A stretch of DNA of 35,869 nt, taken from positions 1 to 35,869 of the forward strand of contig WTIF01000164.1 in assembly GCA_011522845.1 (NCBI GenBank). The letters run 5' to 3'. Both the position numbers and the translations under genes were made by a program. The notes under the pieces were generated by a model, which did no database searches, was not told the origin of the DNA, and saw only the letters and a list, made by a program, of their open reading frames with translations. The first letter of the stretch is position 1; every line of letters begins with the position of its first letter. The DNA is from Deltaproteobacteria bacterium. GTDB taxonomy: Bacteria > SAR324 > NAC60-12. This document shows positions 1 to 9,327 of this stretch, piece by piece.

Positions 1-267
1 GTCCTCAACCGCGCACTAGACCCCCTCTTTGCGGTGGCTGATATGCTGGTGATGCCTTCGGCTCCAGATCATGCACCCCGAGACCGCAACACTACCGGAG
101 ATCCCGTCTTCAACGGAATCTGGACCCTCTGCGGTACCCCCTCGTTGACCCTTCCTCTCTTTCAGGCGGAAAACGGCATGCCAATCGGGATGCAGTTGGT
201 TGCTCCTCGTGGAGCCGATGCTCGGCTACTGCGTGTCGCCCAATGGCTCTGGGAGCAACAGAGTTGA
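1..267 (+). CDS. Amidase (amidase signature family), C-terminal fragment; 5' end outside window
   Basis: Frame open from base 1 (VLNRALDPLFAVADMLVMPSAPDHAP...); GTPSLTLP and GMPIGMQLVAPRGAD resemble the C-terminus of GatA/amidase-signature enzymes. Confidence 0.8.
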   Translation, partial: VLNRALDPLFAVADMLVMPSAPDHAPRDRNTTGDPVFNGIWTLCGTPSLTLPLFQAENGMPIGMQLVAPRGADARLLRVAQWLWEQQS

Positions 268-359
268 GTTTGCGCAGGGATTTCAGGCGGGTGTAGTAAT
301 CAAAGCAGTGAGACCGTTTACTTTGAGTACGCTAAGATGCAGGGAAAGTTTCAGAAAAT

Positions 360-896
360 TCAGTTGGCAGTGAGCGCTTTGCGTGCTCCAGCGTGAAGCA
401 TGTTGTTGGCGATGACTTCTTCAGTAGGCTTGGCTTCGGGCAGGGATTCCAGGCTTTCCAGCACACCATGAGCAACAACTGCTACCAGATCCTCTGGAAA
501 ATCAGGCTGAACAACAAACTCCAAGTCCCCAAACTCGTAGATCGTTTTCAGGTCAACCTTGTTCTTGCCCTGGAATTGATCGGAGGCGTTGCGCATCATC
601 TCAACGTTGGTCTTGCTGAGCAACGCAAACTGGAATTGGTTGGTACGTAGCAGGTTGTAAGCCCGCTCCAAATTGATAGCCCGGGCTGGCCGAGCTTTGG
701 ACTCTGGAACGGACCTATTGAGAGCTTCCACAAGCTTCTTGGAGTAGGGATAACTTTGTAGGTCATCCCTAGAACGAAAGACCAGCAGATGCTTTTGACG
801 ATATACTTGGTATTGCCCCCAAGGCGAGTGGGCTAGTGCCAATACGGGACATAGCGCCAGTAGGATCAGGATCAGTAATCTGCGTGATAGCATCAT
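360..896 (-). CDS. Small exported protein, possibly periplasmic substrate-binding-like
   Basis: 178-aa ORF with N-terminal signal peptide (MMLSRRLLILILLALCPVLALAHS); 45 bp downstream of the formamidase-family gene on the same strand. Family not recognised with certainty. Confidence 0.65.
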   Translation of the reverse strand: MMLSRRLLILILLALCPVLALAHSPWGQYQVYRQKHLLVFRSRDDLQSYPYSKKLVEALNRSVPESKARPARAINLERAYNLLRTNQFQFALLSKTNVEMMRNASDQFQGKNKVDLKTIYEFGDLEFVVQPDFPEDLVAVVAHGVLESLESLPEAKPTEEVIANNMLHAGARKALTAN

Positions 897-941
897 GAAT
901 CCAGAGTTTTCCAGTTCACATTGGGGGAGAACGTCCGCAAC

Positions 942-2204
942 TCAGTAGTGCCGGAACTTGTCGAAGACATCGAGATTGAGCGTGGCCGTCACTACGTAGT
1001 TGGGAATGTCCACCACTTGGCCAACTCTCAGGTCAACAGCTACAGAACTCAGAATGTAGGCCTGCTCCCGAGTCAAACCATGTTCATCCGTCAGGTAATC
1101 AATCATCTGCATGAGTGCATGCCGGGCAGCAATTGATAGATCTTCGTTCAAGTTGGCCAGATTCTCAATCTTGGTGCCAGTCAGGTACTGGTGGGTCGGT
1201 GGCACTTCACCCACACCCTTCAGTGGGATACCCACAGTTTGGTAGTACCGTGTTGGCTCCATGTCGATAATCTGATCATTACCTTTGGTAGCCGGCATGG
1301 AGAGATCTTTTGCTTTGCCCGGGTGGATCTTAACGACTCGCAGGGTGGTCACCGAACCCATCTCAATGGCTGTTCCCGAGACCTCGCCATCTCCCTGTGC
1401 ATAGTGGACGTCTCCAACGAAGAGACCACAGCCGTCAATGAAGCAGGGAAATAGCATTCGTGTACCGATTTGTTGCTGCTGAACATCCATGTTTCCACCA
1501 TTTTCTCTTGGTGGAATGGTGCGTAGACAACGAGACTCTTCTGTACCCCCTTCACCACAGAGATCTGCAGGTAAAGCACCGGGGCCAGACGGAGTCAAAA
1601 CTGCTCCCCCAGCTCCTGCCAGATTAGCTTCCCGCTCCAAGATCTTATCAATCTCTGGGTTACCCGGCATGACACCAATCGACCCAGGAAATGCTTCATA
1701 GGGTACCGTCACACCAGGCATTTCCGGTGAAACTGCTCCATTTCGAGTTAGACGCCAGTTGACAATGTAGGGCTCCGTGTAGACATCCCGCAGAAATCCG
1801 AAACCTGGTGCGATGACCGTGTAGCCATATTCATCAGGAGCAATATCCACAATCTCTACCTCAATTGCATCCCCTCGCTTGGCTCCATTGATGTGAACTG
1901 GACCAGTCATTGGATGCACGAGACCCAAGTCTACAGTGGCTAAATCATCAGGAGTTGAATCTAGTCGAAACTCGGTATCTAAGGCATCTCGAGTGTGGTA
2001 GATAATCATGTCACCCACGTTAGCATCTGCCTTGGATGGAATATCCGGGTGGTAGCGGTTGAAACAGTTGGGATCATCTGCACAGTGCATCCCTCTTTTA
2101 GTAAGCTCGACCTTGGTCATCCACCGTTGGTCAGTAGTGTCGGCGAATGCCTGGAAACCAGCCATAGATAGTGCGCTGGCTAGCATCAACACGATTTTCT
2201 TCAT
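942..2204 (-). CDS. Acetamidase/formamidase family protein (FmdA/AmdA-like) with signal peptide
   Basis: 420 aa; GDVHYAQGDGEVSGTAIE and MTGPVHINGAKRGDAIEVEIVDI motifs of the FmdA_AmdA family; N-terminus MKKIVLMLASALSMAGFQAFAD looks like a Sec signal. Confidence 0.88.
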   Translation of the reverse strand: MKKIVLMLASALSMAGFQAFADTTDQRWMTKVELTKRGMHCADDPNCFNRYHPDIPSKADANVGDMIIYHTRDALDTEFRLDSTPDDLATVDLGLVHPMTGPVHINGAKRGDAIEVEIVDIAPDEYGYTVIAPGFGFLRDVYTEPYIVNWRLTRNGAVSPEMPGVTVPYEAFPGSIGVMPGNPEIDKILEREANLAGAGGAVLTPSGPGALPADLCGEGGTEESRCLRTIPPRENGGNMDVQQQQIGTRMLFPCFIDGCGLFVGDVHYAQGDGEVSGTAIEMGSVTTLRVVKIHPGKAKDLSMPATKGNDQIIDMEPTRYYQTVGIPLKGVGEVPPTHQYLTGTKIENLANLNEDLSIAARHALMQMIDYLTDEHGLTREQAYILSSVAVDLRVGQVVDIPNYVVTATLNLDVFDKFRHY

Positions 2205-2597
2205 ATATTCCTCTGGGAAGTGATTAGAGCTCCAGATACTTCGCCAAATTGTAAAGTATTTATAGAGCAGTCCAATTGCGAATCATTTCATTGCGAACGA
2301 AGGTTCATTAGAGCAAGAAGAAACTCTGGATGTCCTTGCCGACTTCACAGCCAGAGTATGCCAAGGATTTACAGAGTTTATAAGCGGATCATTAAAGCAC
2401 TTTATTCAGGAAAATGAATGCTTTTGTAAAGCGCAAAATCCACTCATACACCACAAATTAATCTAGTTTGGCTTTGCTCTGGGTGTCAAGCAAATCCTTG
2501 TTGAGAGATAGTTTCCACTGCTCCAGCTATCAAGCATTCTACGATCAAACTTATTTATACCTGGAAAGTTGGAGAGAGGTTTAGCCACGGAACATTT

Positions 2598-4643
2598 TCA
2601 GACTGCTTCGATTCGTAGCAATTGAGCCACCTGTCGCATTTTTTCCGGTGGACCAATCAGAAACAGTTCGTCATCTGCTTGAAGGATTGTTTCGCCTGAC
2701 AAATCCAGCAGCATTTTCCCCTGTCGGCGAAGAGCCACCAAGCTCACTCCATGCTCTGCACGAAGATGAATTTTCTGTAGCGACTGGCCGGTCCAGGAGC
2801 AGGCAGCATCCAGCAGCAAGGTCGTTACTTGAATTTCTGGATGAAGGTTGGGTTCCTGGGAAACCTCAGTGGTTTCAGGAAGAGCTTCCTGACGCAATAG
2901 GTCATAATTCCCAGAGCGCATTTCCTCGACAAGATGATCGATCTCTGGACGAGGTACGAGGTACTGCGTCAATACTCGATCAAAGATTTCCAGTGCCGTT
3001 TCAAATTCTTCAGGAACAACCTCATTGGCGCCCAGGCGGCGTAGTTCTTCCACCTCGCGCACATAACGTGTTCGAGCAATCAGGTAAACACTAGGATTAA
3101 GTTCTCTGACTGCTGAGACGATCCGTCGAGTTGCCGTTGCTTCTGCGATCACCACCACAACCGTTCTTGCCTGCCGAATTCCTACACGGTTCAACACCGC
3201 TTTCTGGGTAGCATCACCATAGACCAATGGCTCACCCAGGGCCTGCTCACTACGAACCGTATCGGGGTTAGTTTCCAATACCACGTAGGGTACCTGTGCT
3301 CGTTTGGCGGCTCGAGCCACGTTGCGCCCATTGATTCCATAACCAACAATCACTAGGTGATCCTGCAGATCATAGCGAGAAGAACGAATCTGTAGACGTA
3401 GGCCCTTGTAAAGCCCAGCTCGCAAACGTCGAGGCCAGGGTAGATGTAGCAGGGATTGCGTCAACTGAGGGGCTCCAGCAATCAGGAAAGAGGTGAGCAT
3501 CATCGTTAGGACGATCACAGTCAGGAAGAGTTGTTCGTTGTCCGGACTCAACAACTGGAAGCGGCTACCCGTTGTGTTGAGCACAAAGGCAAATTCACCC
3601 ACCTGACACAAACTAAATCCTGCAATCCAAGCTGTGCGAAGCGGCATTCCCAGTACAATCGCTACCCCCAAAAGTATGAACAACTTGAAGACTAAGACAG
3701 CCAGCAAGACAGCCAGCACCAGCCCAAGATGTTCCCAGAGATAACCAATATCCAGCAGCATGCCGGCGGAAACAAAGAAAATGCTGGTGAAAATCTCCCG
3801 GAACGGCAACACGTGCTCAAAGGCTTCGTGGCTGTACTCGGACTCTGAAATCACCAAACCCGCCAAAAAGGCACCCAGCGCCAAGGAAATACCGACCTGT
3901 GAGAATCCCCAGGCTACTGCAAAGCAGATGCTGACAATGCTCAATAGAAACAATTCCGGACTACGGGTACTGACCACCCGGTGCAACATCCAGGGGAGAA
4001 CATACTGAGATCCCAGCCAGATGAATAACGGTAAACCAAGGCCAATCAATACCAGGCGAAACACATCAAGGCTCGATGTATCGAGAACTTCTCCTCCCAA
4101 CATCGGGGTCACCAGAATCATCAGCACCGCCGCAATATCTTGAAAAATGAGGACTCCCAAGGCTAGGCGCCCCTGCATTGTCTCCATCTCTCCGCGTTCC
4201 TGGTAAAGCTTGAGCACAATAGCGGTGCTAGACAACGATAACAGCATCCCAAGAAACCAAGCCTGTGTGGTTGCCCATCCCAGCAGGTAGTGCGTCACAG
4301 CAAAGGTTCCCAACATCGTCAGGCCGACTTGTAGGGTTCCACCGACCAGGACGAGTGTGCGAATCTGCCAGAGCTTCTTCAGGGAGAACTCAATTCCGAT
4401 TGAGAAAAGCAGCAGGATGACACCAATCTCTGCCATCACTTCGACCAGATGCACCTCGTGAATCAGCCCGAAGCTTCTGGGGCCAACCAGCATCCCAGTA
4501 ACCAGCAAACCGACCAGAATCGGTAAATTCACCTGTCGGCAGCCATAGATTACCACCACCGACAGACTGAAAATGATTACAAGATCTCGCAACAGAGGAA
4601 TTTCCATCCCGAAATAGCCAAAAATGTTGGAAAGGAGAAACAA
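2598..4643 (-). CDS. Kef-type K+/H+ antiporter (CPA2) with RCK/TrkA-N and TrkA-C domains
   Basis: 681 aa; multi-TM Na/H exchanger region, Rossmann HLVIVGYGINGRNVARAAK, C-terminal TrkA-C-like segment. Alternative Met start at 4607. Confidence 0.9.
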   Translation of the reverse strand: MFLLSNIFGYFGMEIPLLRDLVIIFSLSVVVIYGCRQVNLPILVGLLVTGMLVGPRSFGLIHEVHLVEVMAEIGVILLLFSIGIEFSLKKLWQIRTLVLVGGTLQVGLTMLGTFAVTHYLLGWATTQAWFLGMLLSLSSTAIVLKLYQERGEMETMQGRLALGVLIFQDIAAVLMILVTPMLGGEVLDTSSLDVFRLVLIGLGLPLFIWLGSQYVLPWMLHRVVSTRSPELFLLSIVSICFAVAWGFSQVGISLALGAFLAGLVISESEYSHEAFEHVLPFREIFTSIFFVSAGMLLDIGYLWEHLGLVLAVLLAVLVFKLFILLGVAIVLGMPLRTAWIAGFSLCQVGEFAFVLNTTGSRFQLLSPDNEQLFLTVIVLTMMLTSFLIAGAPQLTQSLLHLPWPRRLRAGLYKGLRLQIRSSRYDLQDHLVIVGYGINGRNVARAAKRAQVPYVVLETNPDTVRSEQALGEPLVYGDATQKAVLNRVGIRQARTVVVVIAEATATRRIVSAVRELNPSVYLIARTRYVREVEELRRLGANEVVPEEFETALEIFDRVLTQYLVPRPEIDHLVEEMRSGNYDLLRQEALPETTEVSQEPNLHPEIQVTTLLLDAACSWTGQSLQKIHLRAEHGVSLVALRRQGKMLLDLSGETILQADDELFLIGPPEKMRQVAQLLRIEAV

Positions 4644-4696
4644 GAAACTCTTGCTCAGAGCCTCTTGTGATGCCTAGAAAGCGTGAACGGACTGCG

Positions 4697-6019
4697 CTAT
4701 GGCAGCATAGACTTTGGCTTGTGAGCCTTTGCTCGCTGCAGCAATTGTTGAGTTTGCTGAGAAGCCTGTTCCAGCAAGGAGGATTGATCTAGGGTTTGCA
4801 GGACATGATCTTCAAGCAGGATCTGCCCATTGACCATGACCGTGCAGACATCTGAAGCCTGAGCAGAGTAGACAAGCAACGCAATTGGATCATGGCGTGG
4901 AGCGAGATGCGGCTGGGATGTGTTGATCATGATCAGGTCGGCCTGCTTGCCAACTTCCAGTGATCCGATCTGGTGACCTAATCCCAAGGCCTGAGCACCG
5001 CGAATCGTAGCCATTCTTAGGACCTCTGAAGCAGGGAGAGCCTGAGCATCGTGATTTTTCCACTTCTGGAGCAAGGCTGCCAAGTGCATTTCCTCAAACA
5101 GGTTGAGATTGTTGTTGCTGGCAGCTCCATCCGTTCCTAAGCAAACGTTCACTCCCTGATGCAAAAGAGACTGGATGGGCGCAATGCCATTGGCGAGCTT
5201 GAGGTTACTGCTCGGATTGTGGGCGATGCTCACCTTTCCTTCCCGTAACAAGTACTGATCCTGCTCATCAACATAGATTCCATGAGCCGCTACTACGGGA
5301 ACCTCAAAGCAATCAAGATCAGCCAATAATTGCACAGGGGTTTTGCCATGCTGCTGTCGACAGTTCTCCACCTCTTGCTCTGTTTCACAGAGATGCGTGT
5401 GCCATCCACATTGTAGCCGCAAGGATTCCTGCAGAATTTCACGCAAGTAACCCGGACTGCAGAGATAGATTGAGTGAGGGGCCATTGCAACACGGATCCG
5501 GCCTTCTGCTTGGCCATCCCAGTGTTGATGCAGTTCAACCGCATCACGGAGCATTTGTTCGCCCTGACCAGCATTATCAAACAATGTTTCACAGAGGCAG
5601 GCTCTTATACCAGCAGCTTCCACCTCTTCAGCAACCTGATCCAGATGGAAATACATGTCATGAAAACAGGTTGTTCCGCCTCTGATCAATTCTGCTAGAC
5701 CTAAACGGGCACCGATTCGTACGTCCTCTAGAATCAGGTGGTCCTCCAGCGGCTTGATCCGTTCCATCAACCAGGGCCAGAAGTCCAGATCGTCCGCATA
5801 GTTGCGCATCAGCGTCATCGACAAATGCGTGTGGCTATTGACTAACCCGGGTAGCACGATACAGTCCTGTCCTTCAAGAATTCGGTCCGGCACAAAGTCT
5901 TCTGGGATTTCACCAATCGCAGCGATTTTATCATCAACAATCGCTAGGTCGGCCTGTTCCAAGACCTCGTCTTTCTCGTTGACGGTGACCAGGGTGGTTT
6001 GTCGTATCAGTAGCTTCAT
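4697..6019 (-). CDS. mtaD: Amidohydrolase: 5'-methylthioadenosine/S-adenosylhomocysteine deaminase-like
   Basis: 440 aa; VLPGLVNSHTHLSMTLMRNYADDLDFWPWL, HTHLCETEQEV, CLGTDGAASNNNLNLFEEMHLAALLQK, and LGHQIGSLEVGKQADLIMI are characteristic of the MtaD/SAH deaminase family. Confidence 0.9.
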   Translation of the reverse strand: MKLLIRQTTLVTVNEKDEVLEQADLAIVDDKIAAIGEIPEDFVPDRILEGQDCIVLPGLVNSHTHLSMTLMRNYADDLDFWPWLMERIKPLEDHLILEDVRIGARLGLAELIRGGTTCFHDMYFHLDQVAEEVEAAGIRACLCETLFDNAGQGEQMLRDAVELHQHWDGQAEGRIRVAMAPHSIYLCSPGYLREILQESLRLQCGWHTHLCETEQEVENCRQQHGKTPVQLLADLDCFEVPVVAAHGIYVDEQDQYLLREGKVSIAHNPSSNLKLANGIAPIQSLLHQGVNVCLGTDGAASNNNLNLFEEMHLAALLQKWKNHDAQALPASEVLRMATIRGAQALGLGHQIGSLEVGKQADLIMINTSQPHLAPRHDPIALLVYSAQASDVCTVMVNGQILLEDHVLQTLDQSSLLEQASQQTQQLLQRAKAHKPKSMLP

Positions 6020-6026
6020 GAATTGC

Positions 6027-7277
6027 TCAGACTTGCCAGTTTGCCAGATAATCCTGCTGCTCTTGGGTCAGCGTATCAATCGAAACTCCTGCTGCTTTTA
6101 GTTTCAAACGGGCCACCTGCTCATCAATCTCTGTGGGCACCGGATGACAATCTACGACCAGCCTATTCCCCTGCTGCACCACATAGCGTGCGGAAAGAGC
6201 CTGCAGGGCAAAGCTGGTGTCCATGATTTCCGCTGGGTGACCATCTCCACAAGCAATATTGACGATGTTGCCACCTCCCAGCAGATTCAGCCAATTCCCG
6301 TTGGAGAGATGGAATCCTTCAATGTTAGCGCGTAACTCTCGACGCTCTGTCGACATTTCCGCCAAGCTCTCCACATCAATTTCTTCCCAGAAATGACCAG
6401 CATTGGCCAGCAGGACGTTGTTCTTCAACAAGGGGAAGTGTTCCCTGCGCAAGGCGTGACGCCCTCCGGTAACGGTTAATACGACATCAGCAATTGGACA
6501 GGCCTCTCTGAGTGGTAAGACTCGACAGCCATTCATCATGGCATCGGCTGCCTTGATCGGATCAACCTCACAAACCACTACGTTTGCACCCAGTCCTTGT
6601 GCCCGCAGTGCACACCCTTTCCCACACCAGCCGTAACCGATGATCACCACTGTTTTACCAGCCAATACCAGGTTGGTGGAGCGCATCACTGCATCCCAAG
6701 CCGACTGCCCCGTGCCGTGTACGTTATCGAAGAGATACTTACAACGTGCATCATTGACCAGCATCACTGGGAAATGTAGTTGTCCAGCTCCGGCACGGGC
6801 TCTGGCACGGAGTACTCCAGAAGTTGTTTCTTCGCAAGCTCCAAGCATCTGTTCTCCGTGTTGCCGCTGCGACTCATGGAGTAGCTCGACTAGATCTCCT
6901 CCGTCGTCAATTACTACATGCGGTTGTAGCTCCAGCGCAATGCTCATGTACCGGCGCATCTCCTCCGGACTAGCACCATGACGAGCATAGACATGCAGTC
7001 CCTCTGCAGCGAGTGCGGCCACCACATCGTCCTTGGTCGATTCAGGATTACTACCTGTCACGGAAACCGTTGCCCCACCGGCTCGAAGTACCAGTGCCAG
7101 GTAGGCGGTCTTGGCTTCCAGATGAATACAAACCGTCACCCGCTTGCCCGCGAAAGGACGTTCCTGAGCAAATTGATCCTCCAACTGACTCAGGATCGGC
7201 ATGTTGCGTCGTACCCACTCAATCTTTTGATGACCCTGACTGGCCAATTCTGGCGAAGAGATGATGTTGGACTGCAT
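6027..7277 (-). CDS. ahcY: Adenosylhomocysteinase family protein, short (archaeal/Thermotoga-like) type
   Basis: 416 aa; NVHGTGQSAWDAVMRSTN, GKTVVIIGYGWCGKGCALRAQGLGANVVVCEVDP. Lacks the KPDHYRY-type C-terminal tail. Confidence 0.92.
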   Translation of the reverse strand: MQSNIISSPELASQGHQKIEWVRRNMPILSQLEDQFAQERPFAGKRVTVCIHLEAKTAYLALVLRAGGATVSVTGSNPESTKDDVVAALAAEGLHVYARHGASPEEMRRYMSIALELQPHVVIDDGGDLVELLHESQRQHGEQMLGACEETTSGVLRARARAGAGQLHFPVMLVNDARCKYLFDNVHGTGQSAWDAVMRSTNLVLAGKTVVIIGYGWCGKGCALRAQGLGANVVVCEVDPIKAADAMMNGCRVLPLREACPIADVVLTVTGGRHALRREHFPLLKNNVLLANAGHFWEEIDVESLAEMSTERRELRANIEGFHLSNGNWLNLLGGGNIVNIACGDGHPAEIMDTSFALQALSARYVVQQGNRLVVDCHPVPTEIDEQVARLKLKAAGVSIDTLTQEQQDYLANWQV

Positions 7278-7451
7278 AATGATTTTTAGTATATTTATTC
7301 AATCAGAAATATGGGTAGTATTTTGCCTTTTCCAAAGCCTGCAAAATGTTGAATGATTCCAGTTTGTGACTTGTCTTTTCAGTGCTTCCTTTACATATTC
7401 GTGCCGTTTTGCACATTTTTGTTCGCTATCCAATCCCAGGTAGAGCCTCGC

Positions 7452-8909
7452 ATGCCCAACTTCATTTCACTGGTCGATTTACTACCACTGATTCCGGAAC
7501 TGATCCTATTTCTGACCTTGGTGGTCGCGATGTTGGCAGATCTCTTTGTTCCGTCCAACCGCCGCAACGACGTACTCGTCAGCGTTTCACTGGGGGGCAT
7601 TGTGCTGACCATGCTTGCTGAGTTGCAGTTGTATGGCGCCGGTTACACAGGTTTCTACGGCACCGTGGTAGCAGATAACTACTCGATCTTGCTGGAATTG
7701 GTGTACCTGCTAATCGGACTGATGACCATCCTGCTCTCGCGGCACTACATCACCGAAAACGAGATGAACTTCGGTGAGTATTATATCCTATTGTTGAGTG
7801 CGTTGATTGGGATGATGCTGATGTCTTCGAGTCTCGAGTTGTTAGTGATCTTCATCGGGCTCGAAATCATGTCGATTTCCAGCTACATCCTGGTTGGCAT
7901 GAAACGCAAGGTGCCTGAATCAGGTGAGGCTGCACTAAAGTACCTATTGTTGGGCGCTTTCTCCACTGGATTTCTACTATACGGCATCTCGCTGCTCTAT
8001 GGCGCAACCGGAAGTACCTATCTTCCGGACATGCTGCAGCAACTACGCCTGGGGGCTGTGGAGACTCCGCTGGCTCTTGCAGGTATTGCACTGCTGACTA
8101 TCGGCCTGAGTTTCAAGGTGGCGATCGTTCCTTTCCACATGTGGACACCGGATGTCTACAGTGGCGCACCAACACCAGTCACCGGGTTTATGTCTGCAGC
8201 TGCTAAAGCCGCAGGGTTTGCAATCATGATCCGAATTTTGCTGGTTGGAATTCCCTTGGAGCAAGTTGAGGGCTGGGAAACCATCCTTGGTTGGCTTGCC
8301 ATGCTCACGATGACCATCGGCAATCTGGTTGCCTTGCAGCAACAAAACGTGAAACGCATGCTGGCTTATTCTTCTATTGCACATGCCGGGTACATGATGG
8401 TAGCCATTGCTGTAGGCACAACTGCTGCGATTGGTAGTGTTCTCTTTTACGCGCTGGCTTATGCAGTGGTCAGCACTGGTGCTTTCGGTATTCTGGCTAT
8501 TCGCAATCGTGGACGGATTCTGGAGACTTACGAAGATCTGCACGGCTATGCGCGAACCAATCCGATGCTTGCACTGGGCATGAGCTTGATGATGCTCTCG
8601 CTGATCGGCTTGCCTCTGACGGGTGGCTTTGTTGGCAAACTACGGATCTTCGGTGCTGCCTTGGAAGCCGATTGGATTCTACTGACAGTCGTTGCGGTTC
8701 TCAACAGTGCACTTTCAGTTTACTATTACCTGAGAGTCATCGCCTGCATGTATCTGAAGGCAGGCGAAGAAACCTCTGCAGTTGTAGAAACTCCACCACG
8801 ACTGGCTTCTTTCGGAGTCGGTTTGACCGTCTTCGCTACGCTGTACTTGGGGATCTTCCCTGATGACTTTCTCCTACTCATCAACGAGTCCGTGAGGTCT
8901 CTGCTCTGA
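7452..8909 (+). CDS. nuoN: NADH-quinone oxidoreductase subunit N
   Basis: ORF track opens at 7353; Met at 7452 ([21 protein letters not shown]) is the more likely start. [46 protein letters not shown] and [17 protein letters not shown] are NuoN hallmarks. Confidence 0.93.
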   Translation: MPNFISLVDLLPLIPELILFLTLVVAMLADLFVPSNRRNDVLVSVSLGGIVLTMLAELQLYGAGYTGFYGTVVADNYSILLELVYLLIGLMTILLSRHYITENEMNFGEYYILLLSALIGMMLMSSSLELLVIFIGLEIMSISSYILVGMKRKVPESGEAALKYLLLGAFSTGFLLYGISLLYGATGSTYLPDMLQQLRLGAVETPLALAGIALLTIGLSFKVAIVPFHMWTPDVYSGAPTPVTGFMSAAAKAAGFAIMIRILLVGIPLEQVEGWETILGWLAMLTMTIGNLVALQQQNVKRMLAYSSIAHAGYMMVAIAVGTTAAIGSVLFYALAYAVVSTGAFGILAIRNRGRILETYEDLHGYARTNPMLALGMSLMMLSLIGLPLTGGFVGKLRIFGAALEADWILLTVVAVLNSALSVYYYLRVIACMYLKAGEETSAVVETPPRLASFGVGLTVFATLYLGIFPDDFLLLINESVRSLL

Positions 8910-8916
8910 GGTGTCT

Positions 8917-9327
8917 ATGCCAATCAGAGGTCGATATCTTGCATACGGTGCCCATCAACCCAAGGGATTTAGCCTGATTGAGGTGATGATCGTTGTTGCG
9001 ATCATCGGCATTCTTGCAACCCTGGCTTATCCCAGCCTGGAAGGCTATCTGCAACGAGCCAAGCAAAGCGAAGTCAAGACCAATTTAGCAGCAATCCATA
9101 CGGCAGAAAAACTCTATCATGCCAGTAATGGAAGCTACACCGATGACTTCGCAGCTCTTGGAGTCGGCATTGCAGACGATGCCATTTATAGCTACGGCAT
9201 CACGGCCACCGCCAGTACCTTCACCGCCACGGCAACTGCCAACCTGGATGACGATGCAACTGAAGACACCTGGACCATCAACCAAGACAAGCAATTGGTA
9301 CAAACCACAGACGACCTCGCTGACTAA
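8917..9327 (+). CDS. Type IV prepilin-like protein (N-methylation motif)
   Basis: Short basic leader ending KG followed by [22 protein letters not shown]; class III prepilin signature with Glu5. GTG at 8911 is an alternative start. Confidence 0.9.
   Translation: MPIRGRYLAYGAHQPKGFSLIEVMIVVAIIGILATLAYPSLEGYLQRAKQSEVKTNLAAIHTAEKLYHASNGSYTDDFAALGVGIADDAIYSYGITATASTFTATATANLDDDATEDTWTINQDKQLVQTTDDLAD

Noticed and set aside
2220-2417. 65-aa ORF in the formamidase/Kef intergenic region
   Set aside because: Cys/Arg-rich unnatural composition, no RBS or motif.
2648-3094. 148-aa plus-strand ORF antisense to the Kef antiporter
   Set aside because: Entirely within a strong coding gene on the other strand; no recognisable domain.
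7278-7451. Possible SAH riboswitch upstream of ahcY
   Set aside because: The short AT-rich leader has none of the conserved GC-rich SAH riboswitch core; only a simple hairpin is visible.
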